From contig NC_071355.1 in assembly GCF_943734655.1 (NCBI RefSeq), positions 71,633,449 to 71,697,448 of the forward strand: 64,000 nucleotides of DNA, written 5' to 3'. The position numbers were made by a program, and so were the translations under genes. Positions 54,925 to 64,000 of the stretch are shown here, piece after piece. The stretch comes from Sabethes cyaneus (taxonomy: Eukaryota; Arthropoda; Insecta; Diptera; Culicidae). A model generated the notes under the pieces. That model saw only the letters and a list, made by a program, of their open reading frames with translations, was not told the DNA's origin and searched no databases. Each line of letters begins with the position of its first letter. The stretch's first letter is position 1.

Positions 54925-56360
54925 CCAAGTAACAATTTCAGGCTGATCAAACGCTTTAATAGCTGATTTTATTCCACCTGTGGCTGAGCTACGGTTTAGG
55001 TTTAGAAATAAAAACCTTTTTTCAGCTCTTAAACATCTAAATCTGGTAGTTTTATCAAGCTTTAGGCTTGTCAATAGCTGCTTTCGAAGCTGCGATGAAG
55101 CTTAGTAGATGGCTTTTGCGCGCCTTTAAATTACCAATTTGCGCAATGCTGTCAATTCTATTTTTAGAACGAGAAATAGTTTTGCAATATGTTCTTCCAG
55201 TCGCTTAATCAACGTCACATCAACCTTTATACAGCCAAAAAACTATTTTTATATTTAAAAAAGTGGAACGCGTTATTTTTTATTTTGCCGTGAACATTGT
55301 CGAACGCGATATTTTTAATTTCGAATAACTATAATTGGTATAAGTAAGCGAATTGAAAATGCCTGTCTTTTTTCGGGAATTGAGCTCGCCATCTTCTCGT
55401 CGGATATATCCAGCTTTTTACGAGGCCCCCGAGGTGGACGTGTTCGTAACATTTGAACAGCATTTTTGACATTTCCGTAATACATCGCACGTTTTCTTTC
55501 CGTACATTTCTTTAGTTTTACCGTGAACGCGCGGAAAGAAAACGTGCGATGTATTAGGGCGATGTATTAAAGCTGGATAGAGTGCCAGCGTCGCTGCAAT
55601 GCTCGTGGTAAACATCACACATTTGAAAATTGTGTATTTACATGGTATGCACATATGTGTGAGTGCTCGATTCGAAACGGGAATCTGATTGTCAAACTGA
55701 CAATCCCAATAAAAAATCCTTTCTGTTTTTCAGTTAATCACCTAGGATAAATCACCCGATTTGCTCGTTCGGGCTATTTCGTCGGCAGGAAAATTTTTCT
55801 ATTGGGCAATTTGACAATGTTGTTCCCGTATCCAAGACACGAACCAGCAACATGTTTGCCACCAAAATATCCATGAAACACCAGCGACACTGGCATTCTA
55901 TATATATTAATTATACTGCTGAGAGCCGAGTGAAAACTTGGTAGTACTTTGTAAAGCCACTTTTATACCCTTAAGCAGCCTTAAAGTAGTGTGAAAGCTG
56001 TGACCCTAATGAAACCCGCTTACGAAACAGTCGAATGCCAGGCAGAAATCGAACAGAACCAGTCTTCATTTTTCGCTCGATTCTCTTTATGTCAAATGTG
56101 ACACTTTGAGGCAGGAGAAAAGTGGTTTATCAGTTTTGCAGTTTCGGGCTAAAGGTAAGAAAATAATATGGACCATAACAAAGCAGGCATAATTTAATTG
56201 TTAACCTGTTTATTGCACGCTTCTTGCTGCTACAATACGCTGCTGCAACGCTTCAAAACAGGAGGGAAAGCTGAAATTTATTGTAAAAGTGGCTCAAATT
56301 CAAATTTTTTCATATTATTGTTTCTAATTTTTGCAATAAAATTGTCCATATTTCATAACA
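54925..56360. other. Intergenic DNA with perfect 24-bp hairpin
   Basis: No gene is recognised. The main feature is the hairpin at 55479-55555 (listed separately). The 78-codon reverse frame at 55418-55654 overlaps it and is not supported as a gene. Confidence 0.45.
55479..55555. repeat. Perfect inverted repeat, 24-bp arms, 29-bp loop
   Basis: Arms at 55479-55502 (AATACATCGCACGTTTTCTT...) and 55532-55555 are exact complements. The next bases after the right arm repeat GCGATGTATTA once more. This could be a tiny foldback element or a hairpin transcript. Confidence 0.75.
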
Positions 56361-56374
56361 AAATTACTGCTTTT

Positions 56375-56390
56375 GACGTAGGACTACGTC
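56375..56390. repeat. GACGTAGGACTACGTC palindromic motif, first of four
   Basis: A 16-bp near-palindrome. Related copies lie at 57704-57715, 57884-57898 and 58861-58876; the outermost two are in opposite orientation and share flanking TTTT. Confidence 0.6.
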
Positions 56391-56479
56391 TTTGTTTAAT
56401 ATCTGTGAAAACGAAAATAGAAGTGTAACGTTGGAATGAAAGATTTCAAATGCTAATAACTACTAAACTACTGAACGAA

Positions 56480-57160
56480 ACTGAACAATTTATATGTCGT
56501 TGGAAAGATAAAATGACCAGCAATTTTATAGACGGCGTAAGAGGGGGGCTCCCATAAAAATGAAACACAAATTTCCTCAAAATTCGAAAACTAATCAAGC
56601 GAATGGAACCAAATTTGGCATATGGGGGTTTTAGAAGGTAAGATTTTTTTCTATGGTGTACTGAGACCCCTTCTCCTTCTAAGAGGGGGGGCAGCTATAC
56701 AAATGAAATACAAATTTCTTCATAAATCTAGAACTAATCAAGCAAATGGAACCAAATTTGGCATGTGAGGGTTTCAGAAGGCAAGAATTTGTTCTATGGT
56801 GAGTTAAGACGCCTCCCCTTTTTAGGGGGGTGGGTTCTCATACAAATAATACACAAATTTCCTCATAATTCGAGAACTAATCAATCAAAAGGAACCAAAT
56901 TTGGCATGTGGGGGTTTTTGGAGGTGAGAATTTTTTCTATGGTGTACTGAGACCTCTTCCCCTTCCAAGAGGGGGGGGGGGGGGCTTCCATACAAATGAA
57001 ATACAAATTTCTTCATAACTCAAGATCTAATCAAGGAAATGGAACCAAATTTGGCATGTGGGGGTTTATGGAGGCATGAATTTATTTTATGATGGTTTGA
57101 GACCCCTCACCCCTGTGGTAGGAGGATAAGGATTGTCATACAAATAAAACAGAAATTTTT
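56480..57160. repeat. ~143-bp tandem array (4+ units) with G runs
   Basis: ACCAAATTTGGCATRTG recurs at 56609, 56751, 56894 and 57044. The units contain TCTATGGTG, a G-run of 7-15 and CATACAAATRAAA. The array is the inverted relative of the inner part of the repeat at 52885-53670. Short open frames here are artefacts. Confidence 0.8.
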
Positions 57161-58249
57161 GCGTGTGTGCCATATTTTCTGCTATGTAACAAGCGGTAAG
57201 TTGTGAAACTAGTAAAACCTTTTCGGAGCAAAAGACAGGGAATCGACGTCGTTAACTGACGTGCCTGTTGCCATTCATGTCAAAAGAGAAGCACATTCGA
57301 ATGACACGTCATATTTGCGATGAACGTGCTTTGGCTTTAATGTTATTTGTAACCAATGGCCCTTTTAAAGGCCACAAGCGAGTAAAAGTAAGATTATTGA
57401 AACATGTCAACCTACGCATAATCATATTTAATACAATAAGCTGAGGGCTGGTCATTCATTACTATTTCAACCTTTATGATGCACACAAGTGGTTTTTAAA
57501 AGAAATCTTCTATGTCTTAATGGCTGCAGGCGTTGTACTTGTGAACCCCCGTCCACATATTTTCAAAACCACCATTGCATTCAATAAAGAATTGAATCTG
57601 AATATTTCGCTCTTCTCTTTTAAACATTCACTTAAACAATGGCATAGATTCTTATATGAAAAGAAATTCAGTTTACATTAGTCTTTAATCTAATGATCTG
57701 ATATAGTCCTACGTCACCTATTTGTACAACCCTTAGGGATGTATATCTTGTAGTTTTTTAAATATTTTATTTTTTCGCCTAAAAAAATACCATAAAAGGA
57801 CGATAACTTTCGCTGTAAATGAAATTTTTGTTCGCGAAAAAAATCAGATGGGTTGTGTACAAGACACGACCGCATATATAGGTGACGCAGGACTACGTAA
57901 GTCTCTTTATAATGATAATAGCATGTATTCATGCTTGTAATCATTCGATTCTTCATGTATACATGCTATATGCAACATATATACATGCAACATGCGTTGT
58001 ATGTAACATTTATCAAAGTAGTAACATTGCATATGTTCAATTCTCAAAAGATTGTGCATTTGAAAACAATTTAACAAACTCAAGAACACAAACTATTGCT
58101 TTCCAGCTGCCTTACTGAAATTAAAGATTGTTTTTATTACCCATTGTTCCCACGTTGAAGGGATTTTACCAATACAATGCTGTTTTATCAACAGCACATC
58201 TTTTCACTTCACTTCTAATGAAACGGAAAGCATGCGTGTTCACAGAGTC
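57161..58249. other. Intergenic DNA, two GACGTAGGACTACGTC-type motifs
   Basis: Motifs at 57704-57715 and 57884-57898 flank about 200 bp and are followed by partial inverted sequence (CACCTAT, TGTACAACCC), suggesting a small inverted-repeat element. ATG/CAT-rich palindromic DNA lies at 57925-58030. No gene is recognised. Confidence 0.45.
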
Positions 58250-58640
58250 GTATTATAACTGAACACTACAGCTGTAGCACGTTTTTCCAACACAGATATC
58301 AAATTCGCCGAGGTTTAATCGTCTCGCAGTAAAGAATTTGCGTTCTGTTGGGACAACGAACTTGTGTCATTTTTTCTGGCACACTTCCCTAACACAGACA
58401 TCAAATTGGACTAGGTTTAATCGCGTTCGTAAGAAATCTGTTGGCACTAGGGGGTTTTGTCACTCTTTTTGGCGTACAAGGACATCAAAATGGTCTAGGT
58501 TTAACCGCGATGTTAAGAAATCTTGTTGAAATGAGGAAAGTTGGTCACTTGTTTTGGCTTACTTCCCAAGCACAGATATCAAATTGGTATAGGTTTAGAT
58601 CATCACAAAGAATCTTCCAACCAATCACGAAGCGAGAATT
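58250..58640. repeat. Degenerate ~95-bp tandem repeat, four units
   Basis: CACAGAYATCAAATTGG...AGGTTTAATCG recurs at about 58290, 58395, 58480 and 58570, each followed by a GTTGG/GTCAC-containing segment. Open frames crossing it are not supported. Confidence 0.75.
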
Positions 58641-58723
58641 CTGGTAAAGCATAGGTTCATTATTTTCAATAGTTCAACATTAAGAATCCATATTTTTCTT
58701 CATTTGGGTCAATTCTTAGAAGA

Positions 58724-58765
58724 TTTTCCGATCGATTGTAAGAATATTGAAAATCGATCGGAAAA
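58724..58765. repeat. Hairpin with 14-bp arms
   Basis: TTTTCCGATCGATT at 58724 pairs with AATCGATCGGAAAA ending at 58765, loop of about 14 bp. Confidence 0.65.
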
Positions 58766-58860
58766 CCGCTGAGCTATTAGCGCTCAAAACCTTTCATTTT
58801 TCGTGACGCTAGCATTTTTCGATTTTTTGGAATGACACCCTATCTCAAAACTTGCCGTAA

Positions 58861-58876
58861 GACGTAGTCCTACGTC
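58861..58876. repeat. GACGTAGTCCTACGTC palindromic motif, fourth copy
   Basis: The reverse complement of the copy at 56375-56390. Confidence 0.6.
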
Positions 58877-59373
58877 AAAATAGATCTTTTTATTGTTAAG
58901 ATACTTAACAACCCGTCATTTTTATGGTAGAATCTCTCAAAACCATGAAAGTTATGGTGGACTACAATAAGTTTGATGGTTTGGATATCGTTTCTGACGA
59001 TAAATTTTATTGTTTTCATATTTTTTTGTATCCTACTGCTACCATAATTTTTATCTTCGTGCTATGGTTATTTTTTTTCGGGTACCTAAATTCGAAATGC
59101 GCGTAAAAAGCGACTTCAGTGTAATTCGCTTTCAGGTTTCGAGTAGTTTCGGTAGTTTCCCACAGCTTTAAAATCAGACCAGATGGCATCCCTGGCTGTG
59201 ACAAATTCAATGTCAAAGTATTTAATCAGTTCGGGTTCGCATTTCATTCTCATTCGCTGTCTTGTTTTTGTGGTTTGTTGTTATTGTTCGTATCCACTAA
59301 AACAACGTTTAATGTTGTTTCATCTCTATTAAAGTTAGTTCGCACCGAATATTCCATTTATTAAACATTTTTA
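58877..59373. other. LYRM4 upstream region
   Basis: Likely promoter and 5' UTR of the LYRM4 gene that follows; it shares no obvious core-promoter element that I can fix. Reverse frames here have no domain. Confidence 0.4.
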
Positions 59374-60007
59374 ATGTCCAACGTCGCCAACAAGATGAAG
59401 GTCCTAACATTATACAAGCAAATGCTCCGTGAGTCGCAAAAATTCAGCTCCTACAATTACCGGTGAGTTATTGTGTAATTGATGTGTGAATACCACGTTG
59501 TAAGTGCTAACTTATCTGTTCTTTGCAGGATGTACGCCCTTCGCCGCATCAGAGATGCATTTCGTGATAACAAGAGCCTGAGTGATTCATCCAAAATCGA
59601 ATCTGAACTAGAGTACGGACAGCGGAATTTGGATATAATTAAACGGCAGGTAAGCTGTCAAGTAGCTTGGTGTGGTGTGGTCAATGTCGGCATGATATTC
59701 GATAGGTAGCAGAACTAGAAAGCGAAAAGTTCATGGTCATGGGCTTGAGTTTGTCACATATTGAAAGTATGAGAGAATATGGCAAAATTTTGAGTGTAAA
59801 TTTCGGTTTCTCCACAAATATTTTAAATATTGGTGATTTCTAAACATACCTATTGGCAAATCATCTACAACTAAATAGTTCTGCATGTGATTTTTTTCTG
59901 CTCATCCACAGTAAATGAGTTGTTCCAAAATAAGTAAAGCCTTTGTTTTCATTCAGGTACTTGTCGGTCAGCTGTTTCAAGCGGATAAATTGGTTATCGA
60001 AAAATAG
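59374..60007 (+). CDS. LYRM4: LYRM4/ISD11, iron-sulfur cluster assembly factor (3 exons)
   Basis: A small mitochondrial LYR-motif protein that binds and stabilises the cysteine desulfurase NFS1, with acyl-ACP, for Fe-S cluster assembly. Exons 59374-59462, 59529-59649 and 59957-60007 total 261 nt (86 aa), with GT/AG junctions in phase. The protein has LTLYKQMLRES near residue 11, YNYRMYALRRIRDAFRDN and an end VLVGQLFQADKLVIEK. All align with the family (human ISD11 is 91 aa). The LYR motif is LYK here. The third exon is only 51 nt. Read-through of intron 2 from exon 2 gives a different, unsupported end. The first ATG was chosen; a Met at residue 8 is an alternative. It lies tail to tail with D2HGDH. 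Confidence 0.9.
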
Positions 60008-60271
60008 ATCGCTCTTAGAGGACAAAATCGCAATCCACTTATTTAACTGCGTTACATACACTGCTGTAGTAAAGTTAGTTGGTATAACTAACCGCACAGG
60101 GCTGGACTGAAGGAATAGATTTGCTGATAAATAGTACTAGGCTTTTTAAATGCTTTAAAAAGCTTTCGAAGACAAAATAGTTGTAGGAAATATAGATTAA
60201 GTAAATACACGAAATACTCTCTTATTTGCTCACCATCTTTAGGTAATATAACGTTATTTGTTCGCTGTTTC

Positions 60272-62510
60272 CTAGATTAAAACTTTGTATGGATTCAGTA
60301 TACCGTTAGGATCCATCATTAACTTTAATTGTTTCATAAGCGCAATTGCTTCAACCGACTTTGAATACTTTAGGTAACCGGGTTTCAGTAGACCAATTCC
60401 GTGTTCGGCGCTAACGCTGCCTTTGAGCTTGGCGGTAAATTCGTAAACGTATGGTTCAACTAGTCTTTGAACCTCCTCGGTAAGTGTGTCGCCGGCTATG
60501 TTAAGATGAAGATTGCTATCGCCTGTTGAAAAATGCTTATATAATGTCCTTGTCGTTTTTGCAAAGAATTTCTTACCTATATGTCCGAAGCCACAAACAA
60601 CATTCACCAGATGACCAACTCGTTCCCTCATTGCAGGGACAATGTCATAAAATTGGTTTAACGGTAGCGATAAATCATACGTCAAACAAAAGTTATTACT
60701 GTAGGTTGCAGACGGTATTCGTTCCCGCAGTTGCCACAATTTCTGTAATCAATCAATTAGTTTATTATAAATTTGAAATATAAAAATCGGTAGGTATAAT
60801 AGGGATGGGTAGGTTACTAACCTCAACCTTAGATGGTTCACTAGTTATGATTCCATCGCTTACTATATTTGCATCTATTGAAGATTCCATAAAATTTTGA
60901 ACCTTTTCTTCATCATGTTTCTTATGCAAACCGGTTGTTTCGAGTAAAATATAAAAAGGAAAAGTATCGATGGGAGCTGATGTTTTCAAATGTTCAACGG
61001 TGCACTGCATAGCTTCTTGATCAAACAATTCACATGAAGTGAGAATTTCCCCAAGTTGCTTTTTGGCTTCCAAAAAGGTTTGTCGCACAGCATCGAACGT
61101 GTTTAAACCCAAAAGCATGACGCTTTGCGTCGTCGAAGCCACAGGACAAGACACCGCCACACGCGTAATAACACCAAGCGTTCCTTCCGATCCAATAAAC
61201 AAGTGCTTAAGATGATAACCGGTGTTATCTTTTTTGAAGTTGGACATGAGATCTATAACCTCTCCGTTGGCCGTGACGGCTTCCAAACCCAGAACCGATC
61301 CGTGAAGATTACCATAACGCATCAGCCGAATGCCACCAGCGTTAGTGGCTAGGTTTCCTCCAATCTGGCACGAATGCTTTGATCCAAGATCGAGAGGCAT
61401 GATCATCCCCTTCGCCGATAGTTCTTCCTCAAGTTTAGCCAAAACACAACCGGCCTCACACACCAGGAATCCGGAGTATTCATCGATGGCAACGATTCGA
61501 TTCATCAGCTCCATCGAAAGGACGATTTCGTCGAACACTGGCACAGAGCCACCGCAAACTCCGGTGTTGCCTCCGAAAACGGAAACGGCCAACCGACGCC
61601 CGTTGCAATAGCGCAGAACAGCGGAAACCTCTTCCGTGCTGCGTGGTTTTAATACGAGCGTTCCGAGTCCTCGGACGTACCGGAAATAGTCTCGATTGTA
61701 CCCAGCGGTCTCCTCAGCTCCTAGTAGGATTTGATTTTTGGCCGATAGGATTTTTCCTAACTGGCTGATGTCCTGCTCCGTGATGGTGGCATATGGGCCC
61801 CTTTCAATGCCGTAACGATCCTGAGATATAGGTATGTTTAACTATAGTTGAACATTCATTTGACTGTACCGTCTCAGTCAAGCAGAATTTGAAAAAGTTA
61901 TATATGGAACGGTCGAAGAACTAGTTATTATCTATAACTTTTCTGAATCTTAGGCTGTATCTTCTGTATTTACAATGTTGCTAGTAGCTGTAGCTAGCAA
62001 TGCTAGTAGCTCATTAGTAGCCGAACGTTCATATAGCTACTAATGAGCTACTAGCATTGTAGCACCGTAACTACAAAAGATACAGCAAAATTTTATTCAG
62101 AAAACTTGTAGATAATAACTAATTCTACGAATGTCCCATACAAAACTTTGTCAAATTTTGCTTGGCAGAAACAGTACTGTCAAATAAATGTCAATAGGCA
62201 TGAGGCAAAGTGATTGTGCCATCCCTGCTAGTAGCTACATAAGGTGTACTAATTGCAGTTTTGATTTTTGAATAACAAAGAAAGGGTTATTACTGGTAGA
62301 CCGTATCTGGCATCAATTGGTGTGGCAGTGGAACAAAAACAGAAAATAATTTCATATTTTATCTGTAGAAACAGTTATTGCTATTTGATCGAATAATTAA
62401 CCTGACATGCATACCTTTGATAGAGGAATTTCATGCATCTTCCTTCTTGGAATGTTGAAAAATCGCTGAAGAATTTTTATGCCAGCAGCTACCTTTGGTG
62501 TGTTAAGCAT
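60272..62510 (-). CDS. D2HGDH: D-2-hydroxyglutarate dehydrogenase, mitochondrial (4 exons)
   Basis: An FAD enzyme that oxidises D-2-hydroxyglutarate to 2-oxoglutarate in mitochondria and passes electrons towards ETF. Exons: 62510-62415, 61820-60822, 60742-60577 and 60522-60272, 1512 nt, 503 aa, all junctions in phase. Residues 1-32 are basic and amphipathic, fitting a mitochondrial targeting peptide. The FAD (PCMH) domain has GGNTGVCGGS (115-124), PLDLGSKHSCQIGGN, TNAGGIRLMRYGNLHG and LFIGSEGTLG. The C-terminal metal site keeps His419 and His426 (in GHIGDSNLH) and Glu460 (in AEHG), with the 7- and 41-residue spacing of the human enzyme (521 aa). The first intron contains a foldback element. 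The last intron is 54 nt and has no stop in frame. Confidence 0.93.
60822..61820 (-). CDS. D2HGDH: D2HGDH exon 2 (FAD domain)
   Basis: 333 codons, starting DRYGIERGPYATITEQDI after a CTCAG acceptor and ending at GTTAGT after SKVE. It continues to 61820, well upstream of the first in-frame Met-like codon at 61592. It carries the whole PCMH domain and the start of the C-terminal domain. Confidence 0.93.
61850..62198. mobile_element. Foldback element in D2HGDH intron 1
   Basis: Imperfect arms of about 165 bp (61852-62021 and 62036-62197) fold on a 14-bp loop. The inner 24 bp (61998-62021 and 62036-62059) pair perfectly. The outer ends read CATTCATTTGACTGTACCG and, inverted, CATTTATTTGACAGTACTG. 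No coding capacity. Confidence 0.8.
62415..62510 (-). CDS. D2HGDH: D2HGDH exon 1 (targeting peptide)
   Basis: 32 codons from the ATG at 62510 to a GTATGC donor. They encode an Arg/Lys-rich, acid-poor presequence (KILQRFFNIPRRKMHE). The exon is too short to be obvious alone; the phase, the donor and the position of the ATG support it. Confidence 0.8.
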
Positions 62511-63019
62511 GGTGTTAGTTGAATTGCCAAAGTTTTCTAAAACAATAAATAATAATTGAAATAAAATTATTTAATTTTATTGAGATAATGCAAATGTTAA
62601 AATTAAAATGTTCAATTATTGTTTTAACATATTTCAAATTAAATATGTTGTTTCATATTTGATAGACTTTAATGTTCAGCCGTGTACCTAATTGTAATCC
62701 ACTGTCGAATAAGAGATTACTGCTTCCTTCATCTTGATTGAGACTAGAATTATTAAAACTCTATCAATAGGTACATAATTTGGTCCTTATTATTTAATTC
62801 AAACAATAAATTTTGTTAAGTATAAAGGAGAAAAACAATCAAGAAATGCTTAACATCCATTTTGACAAGGTGGTGGTGAAGGTTTCGTTCGTGGACTAGA
62901 CTCATGCACCCAGAACTATTGTAGTATTGTGGTATCACCCGGGTGTTTGCTGTAAGCCTGCACGGCATTTCTTTTTATATGTTCGCTATTCAGTGAGCAC
63001 TATGTCTCATATTTACCCT
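62511..63019. other. D2HGDH upstream region
   Basis: AT-rich, then CG-richer from about 62870. It probably contains the D2HGDH promoter. No gene is recognised. Confidence 0.4.
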
Positions 63020-64000
63020 TTTCTAGCATCGCAGAGCCGGGTTGCCTCTTGCTGTATCAAGAACTTCCATCCAGTGTTCTTGGTCCATCGCTAATTCATT
63101 GAGCTTCTCGATATATTCGCGACTACGAAGTTGCTGATATTTGTTTGGTTTTCGTTGAGAAAAAAAGAGAAGGAAGAATTTTTGTTTTAGTTTTCACGCA
63201 AGTTTTGACAATTCGGCACGGGTTTTTGTGTAAGTGCAAACAAAAAATTCCATCATTCAAATACGGCAAGTGCACGTTTGTCTTCCATGAGCAAAGTTGC
63301 CGTCTCAAGTCCGCAGAGGACTACTGGTTTTGTGGAGGGAAGGGTAGACGTAAATTCGTCGTTTTGTATTGTTGTCGGCGGTGACCAAAGATCTCCAATA
63401 AATAAAATTATTAACCCCTTCTAGTTCATCGTCGTCAATAGTCACTGTCCGTGGAAAGCGAACAGTCAGTTAGTCTAGCGTAGATTGCCTCCGCCGTCTC
63501 AAAGTTTCTAGAAATAAAGTCAAGATCGTTCCTCTCATTTTCAACCCGCTCCCCGGAACACACCTTCAATGGCGATGTTCAATAACATGGAGGACAGCCC
63601 ATCCCCTTGCCGCAATCCTCTGCGCGATTCGAAAGGACTCGAGAGTGCCCCCGAAAAACGCACGTAGCAAATCACTCGCTCCAGGGTAGCTTTAAACAGC
63701 CACGTCGGATTGTCCGCAAAGCTCTTGGCAATATCTGTCATATCTGTTCGCGCTAGACTGTATACTGCTGTACTTCCGACCTCTCTGGAGGATTTGTCAG
63801 AGTGTGAAAGTTTGATCCTTAATAGCAAATTCTCTTGCTATTGGGGATCGACGACGTAACGAAATCTGGGAGAACGCCTTGTAGGCGACGTTGATCAGCG
63901 TAATGCCGCAGTAATTACAGTAATCTAGCTGACCACCCTCTTTTTGTAGATGGGACAAATCACGCCTTTCATCTACTCCTCCGGTAGTTTCTGCTCCTCA
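63020..64000 (-). mobile_element. RTE copy 4, decayed, runs off the window
   Basis: Same family as copies 1 and 3. The 3' boundary sequence GCAGAGCCGGGTTGCC at about 63040 parallels 1350 and 46250. The RT motif-B region SSPFESRRGLRQGDGLSSML lies at about 63590, and RT N-terminal sequence reaches the window end. The region between them is shortened and many stops are present. Confidence 0.75.

Noticed and set aside
59650..59709. LYRM4 C-terminus by read-through after exon 2
   Set aside because: A consensus GTAAGC donor ends exon 2, and the conserved family C-terminus lies at 59957-60007 after an ATTCAG acceptor.

Overview
The window reads as an insect nuclear chromosome segment, most likely from a culicine (Aedes-like) mosquito. 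The reasons are short spliced introns of 54-80 bp inside conserved genes, very long introns filled with transposons, mosquito-type tRNA-derived SINEs, and several RTE-clade LINE copies. The species call is inference; a dipteran eukaryote is well supported.

Three host genes can be assembled exon by exon. (1) An ABCC4/MRP4-like ABC exporter on the + strand has 8 exons between 15879 and 40120. The coding length is 4167 nt (1388 aa) and every junction is in phase. (2) LYRM4/ISD11 on the + strand has 3 exons between 59374 and 60007 (86 aa). (3) D2HGDH on the - strand has 4 exons between 62510 and 60272 (503 aa). LYRM4 and D2HGDH converge tail to tail, 264 bp apart, and both encode mitochondrial proteins.

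Layout. 1-15.8 kb: intergenic DNA with an RTE copy, a SINE, a trinucleotide repeat, a 13-bp minisatellite of about 1.3 kb and a purine-rich tract of about 0.9 kb. 15.9-31 kb: ABCC4 exon 1 and its 14.9 kb first intron, which holds a SINE, a Penelope-like GIY-YIG remnant with a hammerhead-like motif, a near full-length RTE, a pogo-like end, a copia element and an inverted-repeat element with an iterated motif. 31-40 kb: the ABC transporter body, and intron 7 with a decayed copia, a mariner, a hairpin and a 34-bp minisatellite. 41-46 kb: a hAT transposon with an exact 8-bp target duplication, and a 1-kb foldback element whose ends resemble Transib or RSS heptamers. 46-52.6 kb: a three-level transposon nest (RTE, then a CR1/Jockey-like LINE, then a MITE inserted in frame). 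52.6-59 kb: dispersed repeats and hairpins. 59-62.5 kb: LYRM4 and D2HGDH, with a foldback in D2HGDH intron 1. 63-64 kb: another RTE copy running off the window.

The three host genes do not form one pathway. About two thirds of the recognisable sequence is mobile or repetitive DNA. The most unusual material is the nested insertion, the foldback with CACAGTG ends, the Penelope/hammerhead remnant and the element carrying repeated GGTGAGATTGTGCCA motifs.
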